NCBI GenBank assembly: GCA_023150895.1
Contig: JAKLJY010000060.1
Location: 1-39,516, forward strand
Source of the DNA: Myxococcota bacterium
Lineage (GTDB): Bacteria; Myxococcota_A; Bradymonadia; UBA7976; UBA1532
Direction: 5' to 3'
DNA: 39,516 bases
The notes under the pieces: model-generated
Databases searched by the model: none
What the model saw: the letters and a program-made list of their open reading frames with translations, nothing else
Told to the model about the DNA's origin: nothing
Shown: positions 15,711 to 23,783 of the stretch, one piece after another
Numbering within the stretch: the first letter of the stretch is position 1
Layout of the letters: the number at the start of each line of letters is the position of its first letter
Made by a program: the position numbers and the translations under genes

Positions 15711-16436
15711 ATGTCCTTGCTCGTACTGAGCCTCGCCGCCCTGGTCGCCGGCCCGGTGATCATCGCCCTGCTGCATCCGGCGAGCCGAGGCCGCGCCGCG
15801 TTGGACGTGTTCGTGCTGGTGGGCATCGGCGGCCTCGTTCTCCTGCACGTTGTCCCCGACGCCATCGAGGCGGCGGGATGGCCCGCCGGTCTCGGGGCCG
15901 CGGTCGGGCTCGCGACGCCGGCATTGCTGCACCGCGTGATGCCGCACGGGCTCGGCCGCGCGAGCACCGGCCTCGCAGCGCTCGGGCTCGTCGCACTCGG
16001 GGCCCATGCGATGCTCGACGGGGTCGCCCTCGGGACGGCCGAGACGCAGCTCGCGCTGGCGGTCGCGGTCCTCCTTCATCGGGTGCCCCTCGGCCTTTCG
16101 ATCTGGTGGCTGGGGCAGACGCTCATCGGCGTCCGGGCGGCGTTGATCATGTTGGGGATCGAGGCGGGGGGCACCATTGCCGGCTTCTTCCTCGGCGAGG
16201 CGGCGACGGCGCTGCTGAGCGTGCGGGCGTTGCCGGTTCTGCAGGCCGCGCTCGCGGGCGCCGTCCTGCACGTGGTCTTCGGGCACGGGCCCCACGCTCA
16301 GCCCGCGGAGCCCTGTCGCGACACGCCCGACGGCCATGTCCACGGCCAGCCGAGCTGGCGCTTGCACCGGGGGGCCGCTTTCTTCGGCGGAACCCTGGCG
16401 CTGGCCGCCCTCGTCGGTTTATCCACCCTGGAATGA
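15711..16436 (+). CDS. ZIP-like divalent metal permease
   Basis: 241 residues, almost wholly hydrophobic, with about seven to eight membrane segments. Features match the ZIP family: IGGLVLLHVVPDAIE in an early helix, GAHAMLDGVALG and LLHRVPLGLSIWWLG in the two metal-path helices, and a His-rich hydrophilic stretch near the end (HGPHAQ, DGHVHGQPSWRLHRG). The usual HE-P motif of the second helix is HR-P here, so metal selectivity or transport competence may differ. AGGA lies 6 bases before ATG 15711. It overlaps the peptidase gene by four bases. A zinc importer beside a zinc peptidase is a suggestive pairing. Confidence 0.72.
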   Translation: MSLLVLSLAALVAGPVIIALLHPASRGRAALDVFVLVGIGGLVLLHVVPDAIEAAGWPAGLGAAVGLATPALLHRVMPHGLGRASTGLAALGLVALGAHAMLDGVALGTAETQLALAVAVLLHRVPLGLSIWWLGQTLIGVRAALIMLGIEAGGTIAGFFLGEAATALLSVRALPVLQAALAGAVLHVVFGHGPHAQPAEPCRDTPDGHVHGQPSWRLHRGAAFFGGTLALAALVGLSTLE

Positions 16437-17911
16437 GACACCCGCCGTCGTCCATGCATCGCCTCGCCCTCCGGGTCCTCGGGGGCGCCGCTCTGGTGTC
16501 TGCCGTGATCGGCGGCGGACCGGCCCTCGCTGCGCCCGGCAAGGCCCAAGCGAAACCCATCGAGCGCCTCGTCGGCTCGATTCGCGAGCAGAACGCGGCG
16601 TTCGCCAAGCTCACGCGCCTCTGTGACGACATCGGCCACCGGCTCAGCGGCTCGGCGGCGCTCGAACACGCGGTCGAGTGGGCGGCGACGACGATGCGGG
16701 CCGACGGCCTCGAGAACGTCCGCACGGAGCCGGTCATGGTCCGCCGGTGGATTCGCGGGGCCGAATCGGCCCGGCTCGTCGAACCCCGCCCGATGGACCT
16801 CGTCATGCTCGGGCTCGGCAACTCGGTGGGGACGCCGCCGGAGGGCATCACCGCCGAGGTGGTGCTCGCCCGCACCCCGGCGGAGCTCGACGCGCTCGGG
16901 GACCGCGTGCGCGGGCGGATCGTGCTGTTCGACAACCCGATGCCGAGTTTCGACGCCGAGCGCGGCACCGGGTACGGCGAGACGGTGGGGTTCAGGCTGC
17001 GCGGGCCCCGGCTCGCCGCCGAGCGGGGCGCGGTCGCCGTGCTGATTCGCTCGGTGACCGCGCACAGCCTGAGCACGCCCCACACCGGGGTCACGTTGTA
17101 CGGCGACACGAAGGTCCGCATCCCGGGCGCGGCGCTGACGGTGGAGCACGCGGCCCACCTCGCCCGCCTGCTCCAGGCGGGACAGAAGGTCGTCGTTCAC
17201 CTGAAGATGGCGGCCCGCGACGCGGGCGAGGTGCCGTCGGCCAACGTCATCGGCGAGATTCGCGGTCGTGAAGCGCCCGATGAGATTGTCGTGATCGGCG
17301 CGCACCTCGACTCCTGGGACGTGGGGCAGGGCGCGCACGACGACGGGGCCGGTGTCGTGATGGCCATGGAGGCCGCCGCCGCGCTCCGGCGTCTGGAACT
17401 GCGGCCGAGGCGGACGATCCGGGTCGTGCTCTGGACGAACGAGGAGAACGGCGGGGCCGGCGCGGAGCAGTATGCCGCCGACCATCGCGCCGAACTCGAC
17501 CGGCACATCGCCGCGCTCGAGTCGGACATGGGGGGCTTTCGACCGCGTGGCTTCGGGCTCGACCTCGAGGACGCCGCCGCGGAACGGGCGGCCATCGCGA
17601 CGCTGGGGCGCTGGATGAAGCCCCTCGCAAAGGCCTTCCCCGGCCGCCCGCCGGTCCTCCTGCCGGACATGGCGGGGGCCGACGTGGGGCCGCTCGTCGA
17701 GCACGGGGTGCCCGGTATGCTGCTGCTCGTCGACGAGTCGAAGTACTTCGACTACCACCACTCCCCGGCGGACACCCTCGACAAGGTCGAGCCGGCAGCC
17801 CTGACCGAAGCCACCGCGGCGATGGCGGCGATGGCCTGGGTGCTCGCCGAGACCCCGGGTCGCCTGACCCCGGTCGGCGCGCCGGCGCGACGCAGCCCCG
17901 GAACCCCCTGA
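16433..17911 (+). CDS. Exported M28-family zinc metallopeptidase
   Basis: 492-residue aminopeptidase-type exopeptidase. The signal peptide ends near ALA-AP (about residue 33). A PA-like insert (about 120-250; RGRIVLFDNPM, AERGAVAVLIRSV) precedes the catalytic domain. All metal-site elements are visible: GAHLDSWDVGQ (His, Asp), GAHDDGAGVV (bridging Asp), WTNEENGGAGAEQ (catalytic Glu pair), ESDMGGF (Asp) and FDYHHSPADT (His). M28 enzymes with this layout hydrolyse peptides or dipeptides outside the cytoplasm. The start ATG 16433 overlaps the permease stop; ATG 16454 is an alternative giving a cleaner signal peptide. Translational coupling with the ZIP-like gene is likely. Confidence 0.9.
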   Translation: MRHPPSSMHRLALRVLGGAALVSAVIGGGPALAAPGKAQAKPIERLVGSIREQNAAFAKLTRLCDDIGHRLSGSAALEHAVEWAATTMRADGLENVRTEPVMVRRWIRGAESARLVEPRPMDLVMLGLGNSVGTPPEGITAEVVLARTPAELDALGDRVRGRIVLFDNPMPSFDAERGTGYGETVGFRLRGPRLAAERGAVAVLIRSVTAHSLSTPHTGVTLYGDTKVRIPGAALTVEHAAHLARLLQAGQKVVVHLKMAARDAGEVPSANVIGEIRGREAPDEIVVIGAHLDSWDVGQGAHDDGAGVVMAMEAAAALRRLELRPRRTIRVVLWTNEENGGAGAEQYAADHRAELDRHIAALESDMGGFRPRGFGLDLEDAAAERAAIATLGRWMKPLAKAFPGRPPVLLPDMAGADVGPLVEHGVPGMLLLVDESKYFDYHHSPADTLDKVEPAALTEATAAMAAMAWVLAETPGRLTPVGAPARRSPGTP

Positions 17912-17940
17912 CGTTTGCGGGTCTTCCGGAGAGGGGCCGC

Positions 17941-18270
17941 TCAGGCAGCCAGTTCGAGCGCCCCCCCGCGCAGCCACCGCGGCTCGCCCTCGTGGCCGCC
18001 CCGCGGACGTCCGGCGTCCACGAAGACCGGCCCCGCGTCGAGGCTGCTCAGATGCGGCGGGCGCGTTTGTGCGACGCGGACCCAGGGGGCGTAGAGACCG
18101 GTCTGGCGCACCCGCGGGGGAAACCCGCCCAGGGACACCGCGTCGAAGAACAGCTCACAGAGGAGCTGCTCCGTCGCGCACCCGGTCTGGGCGGGCAGGG
18201 GGGCGGTGTGCCCGGGGACGGGGGTCAGCCAGAGGGCTTCGGTGGCGTCGAAGGCGATGTCGAGCATCAT
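17941..18270 (-). CDS. Small protein of unknown function
   Basis: 109 residues beginning MMLDIAFDATEALWLTPVPG, preceded by AGAGGA at good spacing, which is the main reason to accept it. It has two Cys (TGCATEQLLCELF) and no signal peptide or membrane segment. It converges on the M28 gene with 29 bases between stops and shares the upstream gap with the gene at 18632. I do not recognise the family. Confidence 0.5.
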   Translation of the reverse strand: MMLDIAFDATEALWLTPVPGHTAPLPAQTGCATEQLLCELFFDAVSLGGFPPRVRQTGLYAPWVRVAQTRPPHLSSLDAGPVFVDAGRPRGGHEGEPRWLRGGALELAA

Positions 18271-18631
18271 GGGAGTCCTCTTGGGCGGTTCCGAAAGCGG
18301 ACCGCGAATCGACGGGCGAAATGTTCTCTAAGCAATATACGTGCCGGGTGTCGCCGTTCGGAGCCGCACACCGGCGCTCGATCACTCTCAACGAGTCGCG
18401 CGGCGAAACGATCCACTGCCACCGACGCCGTGGGGACGGGCGGGCCGCGCGAGGTTTGCACTCGATCGGGCGCGGGCCGTGGGGTCCGCGTTCGAAATCG
18501 GGGCGGGAGGTGCCAAGTTGCCGTGACGCTGTCCGGCCCGCGGGTCAAGCGGGGTCGACGGTGCGGCGTGGAGGCCACGCCCCCGGCAGGTCCACTTGCC
18601 GGCGCCGGCGCGCCGGGGCCATGATGCACCC
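18271..18631. other. Divergent intergenic gap of 361 bases, no gene seen
   Basis: No convincing coding frame, RNA gene or repeat was found. The only AT-rich patch is about 18322-18342 (TCTAAGCAATATACG), the best place for promoter elements of the small minus-strand gene or the plus-strand gene. No clear -35/-10 pair could be assigned. A GTTCGAAAT string near 18491-18499 recalls a tRNA T-loop, but the flanking stem does not pair. Confidence 0.4.
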
Positions 18632-19120
18632 ATGTTCGATCATCACCCCTTGTGCGCCGTCCTGGACCTGCGGCTCGCCGGTGAGCCCGCCGCCCTCGGG
18701 GATGCCACGCTCTCGGTCGAGCGCCGGGCGGGCGCGGAAGGCGGGGCCGCGCCCGAGGTGCGGCTGCAGGGCGACGTGGACTTCTTCACATGGATGCGGC
18801 TGAGCGCGACCGGGCGCTTCGCGTTCGACGAACTGTCGGCGACCGAGACCTGCGCGGCCTTCGATCCCGGGCGTCCGCTGCGCCTCGAGCTGCGGCTCAA
18901 CGCCTCCGGCCGCGCCGCCGCGCCGGGTCCCGTGACCGGTCCGGATTTCGCCGCTGCGCTCATCGGTGCTCCGCCCGGCGCGCCGCTGCGCAGCCTCGAA
19001 GGCTGGGACGTCGTCGCCATCACGCAGCGCCTCGGTCCCCGGATCCGCGGCGGCTTCTCCGTGCGGGGGGACCGGTCACTCGCGGCACCAACCGGGGACG
19101 GCGGCCTCTCGTACGGATGA
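18632..19120 (+). CDS. Hypothetical protein, possible cytoplasmic beta-rich domain
   Basis: 162 residues from ATG 18632 (MFDHHPLCAVLDLRLAGEPA). The protein alternates short hydrophobic strands (EVRLQGDVDFFTWMRLSATG, LRLELRLNASG) with charged turns, has no signal peptide, and has no motif I can name. An upstream in-frame start at 18596 would add 12 residues but has no better support. It sits alone between the 361-base gap and the cytochrome gene. Confidence 0.5.
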   Translation: MFDHHPLCAVLDLRLAGEPAALGDATLSVERRAGAEGGAAPEVRLQGDVDFFTWMRLSATGRFAFDELSATETCAAFDPGRPLRLELRLNASGRAAAPGPVTGPDFAAALIGAPPGAPLRSLEGWDVVAITQRLGPRIRGGFSVRGDRSLAAPTGDGGLSYG

Positions 19121-19162
19121 ACCCGCCCCTCGGGATCGTGGCGTGCGTCGATTTACAGCGAC

Positions 19163-19178
19163 CGTGACGTAGATCAGA
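19163..19178. promoter_or_regulatory. Possible CRP/FNR-type operator upstream of the cytochrome gene
   Basis: CGTGA-CGTAGA-TCAGA matches the TGTGA-N6-TCACA dyad at eight of ten positions and lies 84 bases upstream of the ATG at 19262. A match of this quality is expected about once in 2,600 bases of random sequence, so in this 140-base gap chance is only a few percent. The GC-rich genome and my search choices weaken this. Oxygen or cAMP control would suit a respiratory cytochrome, but this is a guess. Confidence 0.25.
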
Positions 19179-19261
19179 GCGCGGGCGAACGGGATTGCCG
19201 GACGCGGGATGCCGGTGGGACCGTGACACCGGGGAGCAGCCGAAACCGGTGGGGGATACGC

Positions 19262-20386
19262 ATGCCTGGCGTCTGGTCGCGACGGTCGTGGACGATTTGG
19301 GTCCGGGGGGGCCTCGTGCTGGCCGCGTGCGGTGAGGGCTCGACGGGACCGGGGGTCGCCGGGGATGCGGCCGCGGTGGACCCGGACCAGGGGGTCGCCG
19401 ACCTGGGAGGCCCCGATGGCGGGCGCCGACCGGAGGCGGGTCCGGGTCGCCGGGACTCGGGCTCCGTCGGTGATGCCGGCCCGCGGGACGGCGGCAGCCC
19501 CCTGCCGGACGGGCAGACGGTTCCGCCGGCGGACGTCGGCCCGCCGACGCCCGATACCGCGGCGCCGCCGCCCCGGGACGTGGGGCCCATCGGCCCCGAA
19601 GACGCCACCGTGAACCAGCCGGACGGGGCCGCGCCGGGCGCGGACGTCGGGGGCCCGCCGATGCGGGACGGCCTCGTGCCGCCGCCCCCAGACGCCGGAT
19701 CGCCCCCGGGCCCGGACGGCGCACCGGCACCGAGCCCGGATGGGTTCGTTCCGCCGCTGGTCGACGCTGCGCTGCCGCCGCCGATCGACGCCGAGAGCCC
19801 GCCACCGCCCGACGCCGGTCCGGTCCCCGCCGATCCCTGCACGGACTGTCACGGCGGTCCCGACGGACCTGCGCCGCCGCGCGCGATCTCGGGGGCAGTC
19901 GACCCCGGGGCCATCGGCGTCGGTGCTCATCAGCGACATCTCGTCGGTGGGACGCTGCGGGCCGGGATGCCCTGCGAGAGCTGCCATCTCGTGCCCGATG
20001 AGATCTTCGCGCCGGGCCACATCGACGGCCTGCCGGCCGAACTCACGTTCGCAGGGCTCGCCGGACGGGACGGCGCGGTGCCGCAGTGGCGGCCGGCGGA
20101 CGCGACCTGTGCCGGTACCTATTGTCACGGCGGGACCCTGACCGGTGGGAACCTGACGACCCCGCGCTGGACGGACGTCGGTGGGGCCGCGTTGGCCTGC
20201 GGGGCGTGTCACGGCGCGCCGCCCCCGGGACCGCATCCGGCCCGCGCGGACTGTGCGACCTGCCACCCCGAGACCGTGCGGCCCGATGGGACGCTCGACC
20301 TCGCGGGCGGTCGGCACCTCGACGGGCACCTCGACGTCGCACTGCTGTCCTGCGATACATGCCACGGCGCACCGCCGCCGGCATGA
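19262..20386 (+). CDS. Multihaem c-type cytochrome lipoprotein, N-terminal part (before frame break)
   Basis: 374 residues. GGTGGGGGATACGC precedes the ATG. A signal peptide ends in LVLAAC (lipidated Cys24). Residues 25-190 are a low-complexity Pro/Asp/Gly linker (PPPDAG-type repeats), as in surface-exposed anchored proteins. From residue 193 one haem-binding module follows: CTDCH, CESCH, CAGTYCH (a CX4CH form), CGACH, CATCH, then CDTCH of the next unit. The frame ends at TGA 20384-20386 in mid-unit. The following frame continues the same repeat, so this is one gene interrupted rather than a complete protein. It resembles the Geobacter-type CX4CH/CX2CH repeat family. An electron-transfer role at the cell surface is inferred. 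Confidence 0.8.
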   Translation: MPGVWSRRSWTIWVRGGLVLAACGEGSTGPGVAGDAAAVDPDQGVADLGGPDGGRRPEAGPGRRDSGSVGDAGPRDGGSPLPDGQTVPPADVGPPTPDTAAPPPRDVGPIGPEDATVNQPDGAAPGADVGGPPMRDGLVPPPPDAGSPPGPDGAPAPSPDGFVPPLVDAALPPPIDAESPPPPDAGPVPADPCTDCHGGPDGPAPPRAISGAVDPGAIGVGAHQRHLVGGTLRAGMPCESCHLVPDEIFAPGHIDGLPAELTFAGLAGRDGAVPQWRPADATCAGTYCHGGTLTGGNLTTPRWTDVGGAALACGACHGAPPPGPHPARADCATCHPETVRPDGTLDLAGGRHLDGHLDVALLSCDTCHGAPPPA

Positions 20387-23055
20387 ACGGTCGGGTCGAC
20401 CTCTCGATCGCCGGCTGCGACGGGTGTCACGGCGAGCCGGGGCAGCCTGCGCCGCCGCGGGCGCTGGACGGGGCGACGGACACCTCCGATCCGGGCGTCG
20501 GCGCGCATCGCGCACACCTCGAGGCCGGCACGGTGCGACACCCGGTGGACTGCGAATCATGCCATTCGGTCCCCGGCGAACTCGGCGCCCCGGACCACCT
20601 CGAGGGCGAGGCCGGCGCGGAGGTCCGCTTCAGCGGGTTGGCCTCGACTGCGGGCGCGCAACCCGTTTACGATTCCGCGACACGGACCTGCGCCGACACG
20701 TGGTGTCATGGCGGTCGCCTCTCCGGGGGGGGCGCGACGATCCCGGACTGGACGCGGGTCGACGGCTCGCAGCTCGCGTGCGACGCCTGTCACGGCGCGC
20801 CACCGCCCGCGCCGCACCCGGTGGCCGGCGCCTGCGAGACCTGCCACCCCGAGACGGTTCTGCCCGGCGGCGACATCGATCTCGATGGCGGCCGACACAT
20901 CGACGGTCAGGTGCAGACGCGCCTCCAGGGATGCGACGGTTGCCACGGGCAGGCGGGACAGGCGGCTCCGCCGCGCGACCTCTCCGGGGCCGTCGGCACG
21001 GACGCCCCCGGCGTCGGGGCCCATCGTGCACATCTCGAGGGTCGTCACCTGCGCCCGGCCATCGCCTGCGGCGAGTGTCACCCCGTGCCCGCGACGGTCG
21101 ACGCGGCGACCCACCTCGACGCGGTCGCCGGCGCAACGATGCGCTTCGGCGCGCTCGCCACGACGGCCGGAGTGCGACCGACGTACGACCCCGGCACCCG
21201 CACCTGCGCCGAGGTGTACTGCCACGGCGCGACGCTGGCGGGCGGCCTGCGGGCGCCGCCGATCTGGAACCGGGTGGATGGCTCGGCGCGCGCCTGCGAT
21301 GCCTGCCACGGGGCGCCACCGCCCGCGCCCCATCCTGCGCGGCCCGACTGTGCCACCTGCCACCCCGGCACCGTCCGGCCGGACGGGGAACTCGACATCG
21401 CCGGCGGCCATCACATCGACGGCGTCGTCGACGTCGCGGCGCTCGGCTGCGACGCGTGCCACGGCGGCGAGGGTGATCCCGCCCCGCCCCGGGCGCTCGA
21501 TGGGACCATGGACCCGTCCTCGCCGGGTGTCGGGGCCCACGACGCCCATCTCCGAGGCGGCGCCGTCGGGTTGCCGGTGACCTGCGAGACCTGCCACGTC
21601 GTTCCCGTCTCGCAGCTCGACCCCGACCACCTCGATGCCACACCCGGCGCCGAGGTCGAATTCACCGGACTCGCCCTCGCCGACGGGGCCGCGGCGACCT
21701 ACGATCGGGCGTCGTGGTCCTGCAGTGAGGTCTACTGCCACGGGGCGACGCTGAGCGGGCGCGTCGGCCCCGGTCCGACCTGGACGGAGCCGGACGGCGT
21801 CTCGACCTGTGATGCATGTCACGGCGCACCGCCCCCGGCGCCCCACCCGGCCTACGGCGAATGCTCGGCCTGCCACCCGGCCACGGTCCGCCCGGACGGC
21901 ACCCTCGACGTCGCCGGCGGGCGACATGTCGACGGCCAGGTGGACGTCCTCATCCCGGGGTGTGACGGATGCCACGGCGCCGACGGTCAGGCCGCGCCAC
22001 CCCGTGCGCTCGACGGACGCGAGGACACGGCGTCCCTCGGCGTGGGGGCGCACCGGGCGCACCTGACCGGTTCGTCCCTGCGCGGCCCGATTCCGTGCGG
22101 GTCGTGCCACCTCGTGCCCGCGAGCGTCGTCGCGGCCGAGCACCTCGACGCGTCCCCGGCCCCCGAGGTTCGTTTCAACGGGCTCGCCCGTGCCGATGGC
22201 GCCGCCCCCCGATGGGACCGCGCGACGGCGACGTGCACGGGTGTGTATTGCCATGGCGCGACACGACCGGGCGGACGTGACACGACGCCCGTCTGGACCC
22301 GCGTCGATGGCAGTCAGGTGACCTGCGGCGCCTGCCACGGGACCCCGCCGCCCGCCCCCCACGTCGCGTCGAACGACTGTGCACTCTGTCACCCCCGGAC
22401 GGTGTCGGCCGACGGTACGATCAACCTCGCCGGCAACGCCCACATCAACGGGCAGGTCGAGGTGGCCGTGCCGGCCTGCGGCGGGTGCCATGGAACCCCC
22501 GCCGATCCGTCACCGCCGCCCGCCGTCGACGGGGCGATGGACCCTTCGGATCCGGCCGTCGGTGCCCACGAAACCCACCTGGCCGGGGGGCTCTTCTCCG
22601 GTCCCATCGGGTGTACCGAGTGTCACGTCGTCCCGGCGAACGCCGCGGCGGCGGGGCACCTCGACGCGGTCGCGGGCGCCGAGGTGACCTTCGGTCGCCT
22701 CGCGACGACCGGGGCGCTCCCGGCGCGATACACCCCGGCGACCGGCCGGTGTGACTCGGTCTATTGCCACGGCGCCGGGCTGACGGGCGGTACGCTGATC
22801 CGGCCGATCTGGAACGTCGTCGATGGGACGCAGGCCGCGTGCGGGACCTGCCACGGGGCGCCGCCGCCGCCCCCGCACTCTGCCTCGGACCAGTGTTTCC
22901 GGTGTCATCCCGGCACGGTGCTCGGCAACGGGGAGATCGACCTCGCCGGCGGCCTGCACGTCAACGGCGTGGTCGAGGCCGTCGCGGGCCACCCGGACGG
23001 GTGGACGAACCCCGACCAGCACGGCGCCGCGTTCAACGACGGGGGGGCGGGGGCC
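19838..23055 (+). repeat. Tandem pentahaem-module repeats (period 513-516 bp)
   Basis: The first motif of successive modules lies at 19838, 20351, (short unit), 20416, 20932, 21448, 21961, 22477 and, for the tail, 23056. Full units are 513 or 516 bases. Each encodes CDGCHG, a VGAHxxHL segment, CxxCHxVP, xHLD, CxxVYCHG, CDACHGxPPPxPH, CxxCHPxTV and GGxHIDG in that order. The unit between 20351 and 20416 is only 65 bases, not a multiple of three. Confidence 0.85.
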
Positions 23056-23748
23056 TGCGGCGGCTGCCATGGGGCCGATCTGGCCGGTGGGGACGTCGAC
23101 GTTTCGTGCGACCGCTGTCATCCCGGCTGGCGGTCGAACTGCACGTTCTGCCACGGCGGCACCGACAACCTGACCGGCGCGCCGCCGGAGGCCATCGACG
23201 GCGCGGTCGCCCGGGCGGTCTTCGGTGTCGGCTCGCACAGCCGGCACGTCGCCCAGACGGCGCTGCACGGCGCCTACGACTGCGCGCGTTGCCACCTGAA
23301 GCCCCTCGACGCCCTCTCGGCGGGGCACATCGACGGAGACGGGCGGGCCGAGGTCCGGATGGACGGACGCAACGCCGCCGCGGTGTACGACCGGGGCGTG
23401 GCGAGCTGCACCTCGACCTACTGCCATGGGGACGGCGTGACACCCTCGCCGGTCATCCGCTGGACAGTGGGCGGGCCGTACGGGTGCTCGAGCTGCCACG
23501 ACGATCAGACCGTCCCGCGGGCATCCAACACCCTGCGGGGGGCCCACGACGATCACGTCCTCGGTGAGCGATTCACCTGCCAGGAGTGCCACCGCACCGT
23601 GGTCAACGGGGTCAACGGCATCGTCGCACCCGCGCTGCACGTCGACGGGAGCGTCCAGGTCTCGTTCCTGGCCGCCGGGTTCTCCTATGTCGGCGGCCGC
23701 TGCACGGGGACGTGCCACGGGGAGAACCATCGGGGCGAGCGCTGGTAG
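20383..23748 (+). CDS. Multihaem c-type cytochrome, main repeat part (after frame break)
   Basis: 1121 residues from ATG 20383, which overlaps the previous stop as ATGA. It holds four full modules and the start of a fifth tail section: 33 haem-type motifs (26 CX2CH, six CX4CH, one CX3CH, CTGTCH near the end). Module starts lie at 20416, 20932, 21448, 21961 and 22477. The final section (from about 23056) has eight motifs with different spacing. This frame has no signal peptide, so if translated from 20383 it would stay in the cytoplasm where haem c attachment does not occur. Expression as a continuation of the preceding frame makes more sense. No downstream cytochrome-maturation gene is in the window. 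Confidence 0.8.
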   Translation: MNGRVDLSIAGCDGCHGEPGQPAPPRALDGATDTSDPGVGAHRAHLEAGTVRHPVDCESCHSVPGELGAPDHLEGEAGAEVRFSGLASTAGAQPVYDSATRTCADTWCHGGRLSGGGATIPDWTRVDGSQLACDACHGAPPPAPHPVAGACETCHPETVLPGGDIDLDGGRHIDGQVQTRLQGCDGCHGQAGQAAPPRDLSGAVGTDAPGVGAHRAHLEGRHLRPAIACGECHPVPATVDAATHLDAVAGATMRFGALATTAGVRPTYDPGTRTCAEVYCHGATLAGGLRAPPIWNRVDGSARACDACHGAPPPAPHPARPDCATCHPGTVRPDGELDIAGGHHIDGVVDVAALGCDACHGGEGDPAPPRALDGTMDPSSPGVGAHDAHLRGGAVGLPVTCETCHVVPVSQLDPDHLDATPGAEVEFTGLALADGAAATYDRASWSCSEVYCHGATLSGRVGPGPTWTEPDGVSTCDACHGAPPPAPHPAYGECSACHPATVRPDGTLDVAGGRHVDGQVDVLIPGCDGCHGADGQAAPPRALDGREDTASLGVGAHRAHLTGSSLRGPIPCGSCHLVPASVVAAEHLDASPAPEVRFNGLARADGAAPRWDRATATCTGVYCHGATRPGGRDTTPVWTRVDGSQVTCGACHGTPPPAPHVASNDCALCHPRTVSADGTINLAGNAHINGQVEVAVPACGGCHGTPADPSPPPAVDGAMDPSDPAVGAHETHLAGGLFSGPIGCTECHVVPANAAAAGHLDAVAGAEVTFGRLATTGALPARYTPATGRCDSVYCHGAGLTGGTLIRPIWNVVDGTQAACGTCHGAPPPPPHSASDQCFRCHPGTVLGNGEIDLAGGLHVNGVVEAVAGHPDGWTNPDQHGAAFNDGGAGACGGCHGADLAGGDVDVSCDRCHPGWRSNCTFCHGGTDNLTGAPPEAIDGAVARAVFGVGSHSRHVAQTALHGAYDCARCHLKPLDALSAGHIDGDGRAEVRMDGRNAAAVYDRGVASCTSTYCHGDGVTPSPVIRWTVGGPYGCSSCHDDQTVPRASNTLRGAHDDHVLGERFTCQECHRTVVNGVNGIVAPALHVDGSVQVSFLAAGFSYVGGRCTGTCHGENHRGERW

Positions 23749-23783
23749 CCCGGGGCCCCCGGGTGGTGTAGATTCCGCGGCCC

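Noticed and set aside
18485-18520. tRNA gene suggested by a GTTCGAAAT string
   Set aside because: The flanking bases do not form a T-stem and no cloverleaf or acceptor stem could be built.
20360-20390. Programmed ribosomal frameshift in the cytochrome gene
   Set aside because: No slippery heptamer or following structure was seen, and the 65-base unit shows that repeat DNA is actually missing.
20383-23748. Second cytochrome as an independent gene started by the ATGA overlap
   Set aside because: It would lack a signal peptide and begins in mid-repeat; a broken single gene explains it better.
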